Source of the DNA: Campylobacter majalis
Lineage (GTDB): Bacteria > Campylobacterota > Campylobacteria > Campylobacterales > Campylobacteraceae
Length of the DNA: 64,000 nt
Direction: 5' to 3'
Assembly (NCBI RefSeq): GCF_905120465.1
Contig: NZ_CAJHOF010000007.1
Location: forward strand, 1 to 64,000
In this document: positions 35,707-44,523 of the stretch, piece by piece
Numbering within the stretch: position 1 is the first letter of the stretch
Layout of the letters: each line of letters opens with the position of its first letter
Notes under the pieces: model-generated
What the model was told of the DNA's origin: nothing
The model's input: only the letters and a program-made list of their open reading frames with translations
Databases searched by the model: none
Translations under genes and position numbers: made by a program

Positions 35707-37722
35707 TTAAAATTTATAGGTTACATTTGAGAAAAATACACGCCCCTCTTCATAATATCCATCATCATAAGCGTAATTTTTATCAAATACATTCATCACA
35801 CCAGCCTCAAGCACAAGTGATTTTATAGGAGCGTAGATAAATTTCGCATTGCCTACGCCAAAACCAGCTGTTTTAACATAGCCATTTAAGCCAAGACTTG
35901 AGTACCTATACGAGCTTAACTCCCACGATAGGTATAAACTTAAACTAGGCAAAATTTTAACATCCGTCCATAAAAACCCTTTGTGTTTGGATATATCATA
36001 AATTTTGTCTGGCTTGTTTTTGTATTTTGCACTCATATATGTATAGTTTGCTCCTATATCTAGGCTATCTGTCATGTAAGATAAGCTAAGCTCTAATCCA
36101 GCATATCTAGCATCATCGTGGTTTTTGTTTTGTAGTTTTTTGTTGCCGATACTAACCTGGGCTATTGAGTTTTTAACATTTGAATAAAACAAGGCACTAT
36201 CTAGTCTAACGCTATCGCCAAAATTCTTACCATAAGCTATCTCATAATGATGTGCAATCTCTGGTTTTAAAAATGGATTTGGTATCTTTTCTTCTTTATT
36301 TTTTCTAGGAAGCCCTTTAGTGTATCGCTCTTTCATACTTGCAAAATAGCTCTTTTTAGCATAGCTTATACTAAGCTCATCATCGCCGCTAAAACTATGC
36401 CTTAAAGCGGTTTGATAGTTAAATGCAGTCTGTTTAGACACTTCAAAATCATACATCACATACTCACTCTTTTTTATATATTCTCCATAATCTTGAGCTT
36501 TCTTAGCATCTTTAATATCATAAGACATAGCAAGTATAACTCGCGTCGCATCGCTTATAGCATAGGTATTTTCAACTCCAAAACTATAAGTCATGTCCTT
36601 ATATGTTTGTTTTGGTTCAGCCGTTTTATTTGGCGTGGCTAGGTTTTGTTCTTTATGGACATCATATTTATAGTTCGTGCTTAATTTTATGCTATTTTTA
36701 TCACCATCATAGCCAATCTCTGCACCAAATCCAGCAGAATAATCTTCATATTTGCTATTAAATGCAAAATTTTTATTCTGCGTCTTTAGTGTTGTGTCAT
36801 CATATGCGTTTAATTTATTTTCAAACGTGTCATAATAGCTCTTTGTTTTTAGATACACATTATCAAATGCCGTGTGCGTTAGCAAATACACGCTTTGCTT
36901 ATCCCATTGTGGCCATCTCCAGTATTTCTTAGCAGCATCTTCGTATCTACCAGCGTAAAATGGCTGATCTTTTTGTGCTTTTTGCAAGACGAAAGCTAAA
37001 ACATACTCATCTGTTTGATTTGGCGTGTAGCCTAATTTAAGCGAAATTTTCTTATCCGTTTTTCCTGAGTTATCAGCACTTTTGCCATCTTCATCACTTG
37101 CTGGATATCTTTTATAATCCTTAGATAGTTGAATGCCCTTTGTATCCATATAGCTACCGCCAAGCTGTATATAAAACAGCTCTTGTTTGGTCGCTATGTC
37201 AAAGCTCACATCATTTGCAAAAGTATCTTTACTAGAGCCAAATCTCACACCATATCTAAGCTGACCTTCAAGCTCCTTACTTGGTCTTTTGCTTACTATA
37301 TTTATCGCTCCACCAAGCGTGTTTGGTCTATATAAAACTGAGTTAAAACCCTTTGATATATCCACCCTTGATACATCAAAGGTGCTAAACCTGCCAAGAT
37401 CCATATTTGCATCATAAGGGACATACACCGGTATGCCATCTATAAAAACAGGCACACGTCTTGAGTTAAAGCCTCTAACATTTATATTATGCTCTGCTCT
37501 TGAGCCTTGCTTTTGCAAATATACTCCAGGAGCAATTCTAGCTATTTGCGGTATGTCTTTGATATTATTTTTGCTCATATCATCTTGATAGATATTTGCC
37601 ACACTCAAATCGCTATTTTTATAGCCATTTTCATTTGCCCTAACCTCAACCACGCCAAGCCTAAATGTATCTGCGGCATAAATTGCCAAACCAGCCATAC
37701 CAATCAAAACAAATTTTTTCAT
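35707..37722 (-). CDS. TonB-dependent outer-membrane receptor
   Basis: 671 residues from the ATG at 37722 with GGAGG four bases upstream; the frame extends one codon to a TTG that abuts the site. A signal peptide (about 1-17, GMAGLAIYAAD) leads to a TonB-box region (TFRLGVVEVRANE), a plug with IPQIARIAPGVYLQKQGSRAEHNINVRGFNSRRVPVFIDGIPVYVPYDANMDLGRFST and GFNSVLYRPNTLGGAINIVSKRP, then a 22-strand barrel ending in aromatic VTYKF. First gene of the receptor-ABC-methyltransferase operon. Ligand unknown; its ABC partner is siderophore/cobalamin/nickel-type. Confidence 0.93.
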   Translation of the reverse strand: MKKFVLIGMAGLAIYAADTFRLGVVEVRANENGYKNSDLSVANIYQDDMSKNNIKDIPQIARIAPGVYLQKQGSRAEHNINVRGFNSRRVPVFIDGIPVYVPYDANMDLGRFSTFDVSRVDISKGFNSVLYRPNTLGGAINIVSKRPSKELEGQLRYGVRFGSSKDTFANDVSFDIATKQELFYIQLGGSYMDTKGIQLSKDYKRYPASDEDGKSADNSGKTDKKISLKLGYTPNQTDEYVLAFVLQKAQKDQPFYAGRYEDAAKKYWRWPQWDKQSVYLLTHTAFDNVYLKTKSYYDTFENKLNAYDDTTLKTQNKNFAFNSKYEDYSAGFGAEIGYDGDKNSIKLSTNYKYDVHKEQNLATPNKTAEPKQTYKDMTYSFGVENTYAISDATRVILAMSYDIKDAKKAQDYGEYIKKSEYVMYDFEVSKQTAFNYQTALRHSFSGDDELSISYAKKSYFASMKERYTKGLPRKNKEEKIPNPFLKPEIAHHYEIAYGKNFGDSVRLDSALFYSNVKNSIAQVSIGNKKLQNKNHDDARYAGLELSLSYMTDSLDIGANYTYMSAKYKNKPDKIYDISKHKGFLWTDVKILPSLSLYLSWELSSYRYSSLGLNGYVKTAGFGVGNAKFIYAPIKSLVLEAGVMNVFDKNYAYDDGYYEEGRVFFSNVTYKF

Positions 37723-38121
37723 CAAGCCTCCTATAAATTATATTTTTATATAGATTAAAATGCGTTATTACAATATTTTAATATTAAAATATAAAATTAT
37801 AATTTTAGTTTATATTTGTTTAAATTTAAATAAAAACACAATAGATTAAAAATCTAAACAATAATGACTTATATAGTTTTACGGTGATTGTTGTTGGATT
37901 TAGTGCGATAGCCTATACGAGAATGCTTAATATTTACGATATAGATAGCTAAATTTAAACCTATCAAACAGTGCTTTATTGCTAGGTGGCTTTGTTTTAT
38001 TGTTTGCTCGTTTTTTAGTTCTTATAGCTTTTAACAGCAAATTGTGCGTGTAAATTTTAGGCTATGAGTAACAATGTAAATGGTATTGCCTTTATATCTA
38101 TTTTGTTTTCTACGATATCTT

Positions 38122-38289
38122 TTAGTATCTAAATGTATTTTTACCACTATCAAACTCGCATTTTACAAGCTTATAAAATTTTTGAAGTTCGTTTGTGGCT
38201 TCATTCTTGTAGGTTTGACTTTTCCTTACGATTTCAAAGTAGCTGAAATTTCTCTCTTTACGATGTGTTTTGATAGCATTTTGTTTCAT
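38122..38289 (-). CDS. Possible 55-residue protein or gene remnant
   Basis: ATG at 38289 to TAA at 38124-38122 gives a Lys/Asn/Tyr-rich 55-residue protein starting MKQNAIKTHRKERNFSYFEI and ending GKNTFRY, with a composition like a soluble Campylobacter protein rather than random AT-rich translation. No homologue recognised and no clear ribosome-binding site. It may be the end of a decayed gene. Confidence 0.25.
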   Translation of the reverse strand: MKQNAIKTHRKERNFSYFEIVRKSQTYKNEATNELQKFYKLVKCEFDSGKNTFRY

Positions 38290-38527
38290 CTGGCTTACAC
38301 AAAATGCTCGTAGTATCGATATCTGCTTACACTTGTGCTACATGCAACCACGAGCAAAACAAGGCATAAATTTATCAAACTTGCAAAAGATACTAAAGTA
38401 GCAAGGCAAAGTCGTAGCTAAAATAACTTTATGTTGATATTAAATTAAAAAAATCAATTTAGTATAAATTCTTTATAAATATTTTATAAATTTTTCAGAA
38501 TTATCCTGCTAAAATACGTAAATTTTG

Positions 38528-38542
38528 TAATAATAATTATTA
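38528..38542 (+). promoter_or_regulatory. Fur-like operator (7-1-7 palindrome)
   Basis: TAATAAT-A-ATTATTA is a perfect 7-1-7 inverted repeat, the layout of the minimal Fur box (TGATAAT-N-ATTATCA), 32 bases before the ATG of the haemoglobin/transferrin-type receptor. It suggests iron-repressed expression. Confidence 0.55.
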
Positions 38543-38573
38543 AAATACTAATTATACGAAAATAGGGGTTTTT

Positions 38574-41500
38574 ATGATTTGCAAAAATTTTAGTGCTAGA
38601 GTTTCGTTTGTTGCAACCTGTTGTTTGGCAGCTATGGGGGGGGTTCTAGCCTAATTGCTGCCGAACAATCGCTAGAACTTGAAAGCATTGAGGTTATTGG
38701 AAGTAGCGAACAAGATGTCAAAGAGCTTAAAATAAGTGAAATCAAAAAGACATCAAAAGAGCTTGACAAACAGCAAGTCTCTGATAGCCGCGATCTTGTA
38801 AAGTATGAGACTGGGATTTCAGTCGTTGAGACTGGTAGGATGGGTGCTAGTGGCTACTCGATACGAGGCGTTGATGAAAACCGCGTAGATATAAGTATCG
38901 ATGGGCTAAAACAAGCAGAGACTATCAGCTCACAAGGATTTAAAGATCTTTTTGAGGGTTATGGAAATTTTAACAACACCAGAAATAGCGTCGAGATGGA
39001 AACTGTAAAGCAGGTAAATATCACAAAGGGAGCTGACAGCATAAAGGCTGGTAGTGGTGCCTTGGGCGGCTCTGTGATGTTTGAAACCAAAGACGCTAGG
39101 GACTATCTACTTGAAAAAGATTGGCATTATGGTTTTAAGGTCGGTCACTCATCTGCAAATAGTGAGCGTATGCACTCACACACATTGGCTGCTCGTGCAA
39201 AGTGGTTTGATGTATTAGTCATAAAAACCGATAGAGATGGACACGAGACGAAAAACTACGGATATTCTAGCTACGACGATGATGTTACTGGCAAACTTAG
39301 AGAAAGGGTAGATCCATATCATATCAAAAAAGAAAGCACTCTTTTAAAATTTGGCTTTCAGTTTAATGAAACAAATAGATTTAACATAGCCTACGATAAC
39401 TCTAAAAACCGAAATCAAGGCACCGATTGGTCAAATATCCTAACACAGATATCACGAGGCTCTGGCGGTCAAAGCAACTCCTACATCTCAGACAAAATCA
39501 GGCACACAGATGATAGTGTAGAAAGAAAAAATTTAAATTTCTCTTATGAAAACTACGACGAGACGCCATTTTGGGATAGTTTAAAAATCTCATATAGCAA
39601 ACAAAAAATAAATCTAAGAGCAAAAACAGACGAATACTGTGACGGCAAAAAGTGTATCGACATACAAAATCCTAGTGGCATACAGCTAAAAAATGGCAAG
39701 ATCGTCGATCAATATGGTGGCGAGTTTAACCATACTTCCGAAAAATACAAAACAATACAAGACACCACAGTTTGGAATGGTGCAGCATATACCGAAGAAG
39801 AATTTAAAAAAGATCTAGCCGATGCTAAGTCAAGTGGCGTAAAATTAGCACCAAATTTTGAAGAGGACTTAAAGTCATATATAGGCAAATCTTATAGCTA
39901 CTATGGTCACATGTCCTATATAAAACCAAAAGTCACAGACACAACAGTCTATACCATAACCGATAGCAAGGGCAAGGCACTCGCAGAAGGCATGGCAGGG
40001 GATTACAAAACGCTTACTTCTCGTGATTTAAAAGTCGATTGCAACAAATATCCAAATTTATGTACTAGTGGTATCGCAGCCTTTAGCACCAGCACAAGAA
40101 GCTATAAAAAATACGATCTAAAGCCAAACGCAAACGGCATCGCATCGCTTGATAACAACACAGACTCGATCTTGCTTCCACCAAGCCTTGGATACTTGCA
40201 AAATTTATGGAAAGACAGAAGCTTAAAAAACCGACACCAAGCAGTTTAACATAGATGCGACAAAGGATTTTGACACAAAACAGATACAGCACTCACTAAG
40301 CTACGGACTACTATTTGCAAAAAGCGACAAAAGCATGGTGAATAAATCAGGCATTAGCTACAAAAGTATCCAGTGGTGGAGTGATGAAATTTTCAAAGAA
40401 GCTATAGTGCCGTATCAGGTGCCAGATGAGTCGTTTTTGATGCCGGTTAAAACAAAAAATGGTGCATTATATCTTGCAGATGATATGCAGATAAATGACT
40501 ACTTGGGGCTAAATTTAAGCTACCGATATGATAAGATCAAGCACACCCCACACTACATACCAGGCATATCACCTAAAATCCCTGACGATATGGTAAGAGG
40601 CTCGATGATACCGCTTGAAGAGTATAAACTAGCAGAGCCTAATTATAATGATTTTGATAAGTGTATGTCTAGCTACTGCTCTGAGCCTGAGTATGAAGCC
40701 GCAAAAGCCGCATACAAAGCCGAAGTCGCAAGAGTCGATGCCATAAATGCCACAAATGTCGAGCGAAATTTCAAAGCCCTACAACAACCTAAAAAATTTT
40801 CAAACTCATCTTACGCTATAGCACTTACTTACGATCCGCTTGATTATTTACGAATCCAGACTAAATACTCAACCGCATTTCGTGCACCAACTTCTGATGA
40901 GCTATATTTTACATTTATGCATCCAGACTTTGCGATACGCCCAAACACAAATCTAAAAAAAGAGGACGCAAAGACAAAAGAGATCGCCCTTACGCTTTAT
41001 GAGGCACCAAGCTTTATTACACTTAATCTTTTTAGGACGGACTATAAAAATTTCATCGACCTTGGCTATATCGGAGAGCGACAACTAGCCATAGAAAATG
41101 GCAGATATATAGGCAGGACTTATAGTATATATCAAAATTTAAACCGTGACAAAGCAAAGGTAAATGGTCTTGAGATAAACTCAAAACTATTCTTAGATCA
41201 AATTTATGAACCACTAAAAGGCTTTAGTCTGGGTTATAAAGTAACCTATCAAAAAGGCAGAATGCATGTCAAAACACATCACATCGTAAAACAAGGCGAT
41301 AAAATCCTAAAACAATACCACGAAGATGTCCAAGCTCCGATGAATGCTATACAGCCAGTCACGCATGTATATAGTGCTAGCTATATCTCATCAAGCAAAA
41401 AATTTGGAGCCGATATGTATATCACACATGCAAAGGCAAAATCTGCAAATGACACATACGATATGCACTGGTATGGTAGCGACAAAGACAATTCTCAGGT

Positions 41501-41744
41501 CAAATGGCGAAGCGAAAGCTATACACTGGTGGATATGATAGGGTTTTATTCGCCGATTAAAAATTTGACTTTTAGGGCTGGTGTATATAATATCTTTGAT
41601 AGGAAATATCTCACTTGGGAGGCTGCTAGATCGATTCGCACATTTGGTGCTGCAAATTTGATAGATCAAGATACGGGCAAGGGTATAAACCGCTTTTATT
41701 CACCAGGCAGAAATTTCAAACTAACATTTGAAATGACATTTTGA
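38574..41744 (+). pseudogene. TonB-dependent haemoglobin/transferrin/lactoferrin-type receptor, currently out of frame (two breaks)
   Basis: Full-length gene of about 1056 codons when two frame breaks are repaired. The ATG at 38574 (AGGGG upstream) starts a signal peptide read MICKNFSARVSFVATCCLAA; a G8 run (38636-38643) then leads to TAA at 38652-38654. One extra G would continue in frame as GGGSSLIAAEQSLELESIEV (signal cleavage, TonB box) into the plug GASGYSIRGVDENRVDISIDGLK and barrel. A second break lies near 40225-40230 in an A6 run: one fewer A joins the frame ending at 40249 with the one continuing through KTDTKQFN to the barrel end NFKLTFEMTF. The family binds host haemoproteins or iron glycoproteins. 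The G8 break fits phase variation; the A6 break may be a mutation or a sequence error. Confidence 0.82.
38636..38643 (+). repeat. Poly-G(8) tract, predicted phase-variable switch
   Basis: Eight consecutive G in the signal-peptide coding region of the TonB receptor. Poly-G tracts of 8-12 are the main contingency loci of Campylobacter. G8 is OFF here; G9 (or G6) would put the receptor in frame at this site. Confidence 0.85.
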
Positions 41745-41759
41745 TTTAAATTTATCATA

Positions 41760-41803
41760 AAAGACCTTAGCGAAGATCTACAAAATAACTTCGCGGGGTC
41801 TTA
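41760..41803 (+). terminator. Terminator after the TonB receptor gene
   Basis: AAGACC...GCGAAG on the left pairs with CTTCGC..GGTCTT on the right, a bipartite stem around an AT-rich loop, 15 bases after the receptor stop codon. Confidence 0.65.
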
Positions 41804-41835
41804 AATATCAAGCCACAATAGTTTAAATTTTATCC

Positions 41836-41960
41836 TTAATTTATCATAATAAAAGAGTGCTTGACGCCTAAAATGGCGTCTTTATCAATTAGCTTGTTTA
41901 TAAATCGTTCGTCTTTAATGTAGCCCTTTTCGCAGTCTGCCACTTACAAATATAATCGGC
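41836..41960 (-). pseudogene. Remnant of an unidentified gene (3' end)
   Basis: On the minus strand two frames hold protein-like pieces joined by a likely frameshift: an upstream IIFVSGRLRKG and a downstream GYIKDERFINKLIDK continuing to AILGVKHSFIMIN and TAA at 41838-41836. The rest of the gene is not recognisable. Parent family not identified. It lies near the LysR remnant and may be its former partner. Confidence 0.35.
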
Positions 41961-42157
41961 AAATTAACACTATAAAATTTAACTCAATTATGCGATTTTA
42001 TGGATTAAATCGCTTACTATTTAACGCATCTTAAGCCGTATTATCATTGTTTGGTGTTTATAAATGGCGTTTTGTGCTATTTATTAATCTTGTCTTAAAT
42101 AACCAACCAACAAAAACATCTTAAATCAAAAAATGATAATTTAAACGTTATTGTTAT

Positions 42158-42194
42158 GAAAAACTTCGCTTCGCTAGTTACAAGATGATGGCTT
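42158..42194 (-). repeat. Partial copy D of the dispersed element
   Basis: On the minus strand AAGCCATCATCTTGTAAC followed by TAGCGAAGCGAAGTTTTTC matches the first about 37 bases of the element, then similarity stops. Confidence 0.65.
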
Positions 42195-42299
42195 GCAAAT
42201 TGGCTTTTAGTTATGTTTTAAAAGCTTAATAATTTGTTGCTTGTTTATTAGTAAAGCAAAGATTACAGCTATATTATAAGTAGTAAGATAAATCAAAAA

Positions 42300-42659
42300 T
42301 TGGTTAAAAATATCTGCAAATATCACACACTGTCAATTAAACACGCTAATCTTGGTATTGCAAATATTAAATCTAAAAAGTCCGCACATGTTAAAATTTG
42401 CTTGTGTAAATTTATCTTTTGTGCTGAGTTTAAGCCTAAAATTTTATGCGAAACTGAGACATTTGATGTTGCAAATGCTATCGTGGCAAGTGGTGTTGGA
42501 GCGTGTTTTAGCATTAGTGAGCTTATAAAAGAGGATAAAAAAGATAAAATAAAGCTTTTTGATATAGACGAACTAAGTCTTGCAAAAACGCTAGTTATCG
42601 CTTATAAAAAGAATAAAAAGTTATCCGAGCTTACAAGCGAGTTTATAAAAATGGCTTAA
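42300..42659 (+). pseudogene. C-terminal fragment of a LysR-type regulator
   Basis: The open frame of 119 codons ends with AEFKPKILCETETFDVANAIVASGVGACFSISEL and LAKTLVIAYKKNKKLSELTSEFIKMA, the C-terminal part of a LysR substrate-binding domain. The preceding piece, IKHANLGI, fits the family but then runs into a degraded stretch, and the winged-helix DNA-binding half is absent upstream. No ribosome-binding site precedes the annotated start. Most likely a decayed regulator gene. Confidence 0.65.
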
Positions 42660-42681
42660 GAGTGCTAAAAGCACTCTTAAG
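42655..42681. terminator. Bidirectional terminator
   Basis: CTTAAGAGTGC (42655-42665) and GCACTCTTAAG (42671-42681) form a perfect 11-bp stem around TAAAA between the LysR remnant and mfrE, whose stop is at 42689. Confidence 0.8.
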
Positions 42682-42688
42682 CTTAAAT

Positions 42689-43552
42689 TTACGAAACTAA
42701 CTTTGTCGCATCTTGTATATTTAGATCCAGACCAAGCTCTTTGTTTGATAAACCAAGTGCAAGACCTACAAGCTGAGAAAGATGAATTATCGGCTTTCTA
42801 ATCTTTGAGTTTTGGGCGTCTTGATAACGTTCTTGATAGATGTCAAGCTGCATTTGACAAAGCGGACAAGGAGTTACCACTACATCAGCGCCGTTACTAT
42901 CAGCACTGCCTACTATCTGGCTTGACATCTTTTGCACTGATTTTACAGCTGGATAACTTGCATGAAAGCCGCAACAATCAAGCCTTTTTTCAAACGGCAC
43001 TATCGTTGCACCAAGAGCTTCTACGACAGCTTCAAAGCTTTTTGGATTAGTCGAGCTTTCTTTGACTAGCTCTTTTTCAGGGCGAAGCGAGTGACAGCCG
43101 TAAAAAAGAGCCACTTTTAGATCCGATAGTGGCTTAGTTACCTTTGATTTTAGAGTGTCTAAATTTTGATAAAGCACCCAAAGCAAACTTGTTATCTCAG
43201 TTGAGCCTTGGTATTGCATATTGCCTTCAGCTAGAAATTTATTAATATGCTCTTTTGCACCCTTATCAAGAGTGTTTTTAGCCTTTGTAAGTGTAAGCAT
43301 ACAGGTTGAGCAAGTAGTGAGTATAGGCATATTCATACTCTCGCCAAGTGCTATGTTTCTGGCGTTTGCTACAAGTGAGGCCATAGGATCAACACACTGA
43401 GCCTGAGAAGCACCACAACAGCTCCAGCCCTTTATCTCATGAAGTGTTATGCCAAGTATTGGAGCGATTGCCTCTAAGCTCATCTTTGACTCTTTTGCTG
43501 CCTGACTTAGCACACAGCCAGGGAAAAATGCAAATTCTTTTGTGTTACTCAT
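42689..43552 (-). CDS. mfrE: Methylmenaquinol:fumarate reductase subunit E (CCG-domain protein)
   Basis: 287 residues with two CCG domains: FFPGCVLSQAAKES...GWSCCGA...TCSTCMLTL and ALFYGCHSLRPEK...LDCCGFHASYP...PCPLCQMQLD, which bind a special iron-sulfur cluster as in heterodisulfide reductase HdrB. In the MfrABE/SdhABE-type complex this subunit takes electrons from methylmenaquinol. The gene follows mfrA-mfrB with a four-base overlap, the order of C. jejuni Cj0437-Cj0439 (first annotated sdhABC, shown to be a periplasmic fumarate reductase). Confidence 0.92.
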   Translation of the reverse strand: MSNTKEFAFFPGCVLSQAAKESKMSLEAIAPILGITLHEIKGWSCCGASQAQCVDPMASLVANARNIALGESMNMPILTTCSTCMLTLTKAKNTLDKGAKEHINKFLAEGNMQYQGSTEITSLLWVLYQNLDTLKSKVTKPLSDLKVALFYGCHSLRPEKELVKESSTNPKSFEAVVEALGATIVPFEKRLDCCGFHASYPAVKSVQKMSSQIVGSADSNGADVVVTPCPLCQMQLDIYQERYQDAQNSKIRKPIIHLSQLVGLALGLSNKELGLDLNIQDATKLVS

Positions 43553-44523
43553 TTTATCGCTCCTTGTTGTTCTGCTTTTTTGGCGGCATTTACCATTTTT
43601 ACTAATTCATCATGCCCCTCTATCTTTTCGCCACCAAATATATGAAGTGGATTCATCTTGCCAGCCATCATTAGATTCATAGCTATATCCATCTTGCCCA
43701 TATTGGCAAACACACCTTCGCTTCTAAGTGCTAGTTTTATCTCATTTAGTCTGCCATCGCCTTCTATCATGTCTAAAAGGAATGCCTCAGCATGTCCTGG
43801 ACCAGAACCATCTTTTAAGCCTTTTCTCATAGCCATTACGCGTAAATTTGCAATATCTTCGTGTGAATTTATGCCTTTTGGACAGCGGTTAGCACATTCG
43901 TTACAGTGCACACACATCCATAAACCATTATCAAGAGATGGTTTTAGATGTAGCATTTCATCTTTGCTTCTTGAATCAGCCGCTGCTCGATATGCGTGAG
44001 TAAAGACAAATGGCTGCATATAATCGCTACTATCGGCTTCTAGTTTAGAGCATTCAGACGCACAGCAACCGCACAAAATGCAGTCCCATTGCTTTGAAAT
44101 TCTATCAAATTCTGCCTGATTTTGAATACAGCCATCTTTCTCGCTAAATTCGCTTTTTGCAGTGATTGCAGGACGAATCTTTCGCAGATTTTCAATGCTA
44201 GGCTCCCAATCTACAACCAAATCAGAAATCACCCTAAAATTACCAAGTGGAGAAATTCTAATCATATCAGGATTATCATACTCAGCCAAAAGTGGTTCCA
44301 TCTTTGTATCACAGGCAAGATAAGAGTGTCCATTTACACGCACAGCACAGGCTCCACATATCGCTGAGCGACATGAGGCTGTGAAATTTAAACTAATATC
44401 TTTTGTCTGCTTAATATGCAAAAGTACACCAAGCAAGGTCTTGCCGCTATACTCTTCTTTGCTTATCTCAAACGTCTGATCCCAAGTTTTTGTTCCGTTA
44501 AAACGCTGTATTACTATTTTCAT
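43549..44523 (-). CDS. mfrB: Methylmenaquinol:fumarate reductase iron-sulfur subunit B
   Basis: 324 residues. The N-terminal ferredoxin-like domain holds CRSAICGACAVRVNG and a distal CDTKM, binding a [2Fe-2S] cluster; the C-terminal domain has CILCGCCASECSKL and CVHCNECANRCPKG for the [4Fe-4S] and [3Fe-4S]/[4Fe-4S] clusters. It carries electrons between MfrE and the flavin in MfrA. Overlaps both neighbours by four bases (ATGA). Confidence 0.93.
   Translation of the reverse strand: MKIVIQRFNGTKTWDQTFEISKEEYSGKTLLGVLLHIKQTKDISLNFTASCRSAICGACAVRVNGHSYLACDTKMEPLLAEYDNPDMIRISPLGNFRVISDLVVDWEPSIENLRKIRPAITAKSEFSEKDGCIQNQAEFDRISKQWDCILCGCCASECSKLEADSSDYMQPFVFTHAYRAAADSRSKDEMLHLKPSLDNGLWMCVHCNECANRCPKGINSHEDIANLRVMAMRKGLKDGSGPGHAEAFLLDMIEGDGRLNEIKLALRSEGVFANMGKMDIAMNLMMAGKMNPLHIFGGEKIEGHDELVKMVNAAKKAEQQGAIK

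Larger units (their letters stand above)
37726..38573. other. Gap between two TonB receptor genes
   Basis: About 850 bp of intergenic DNA between divergent metal-receptor genes. It holds a possible short minus-strand open frame at 38122-38289, the Fur-like box at 38528-38542 and otherwise AT-rich sequence I cannot interpret. Confidence 0.7.

Noticed and set aside
38080-38313. Plus-strand open frame of 77 codons in the TonB gap
   Set aside because: Hydrophobic low-complexity translation of AT-rich DNA, no start signal; the opposite strand frame is more protein-like.
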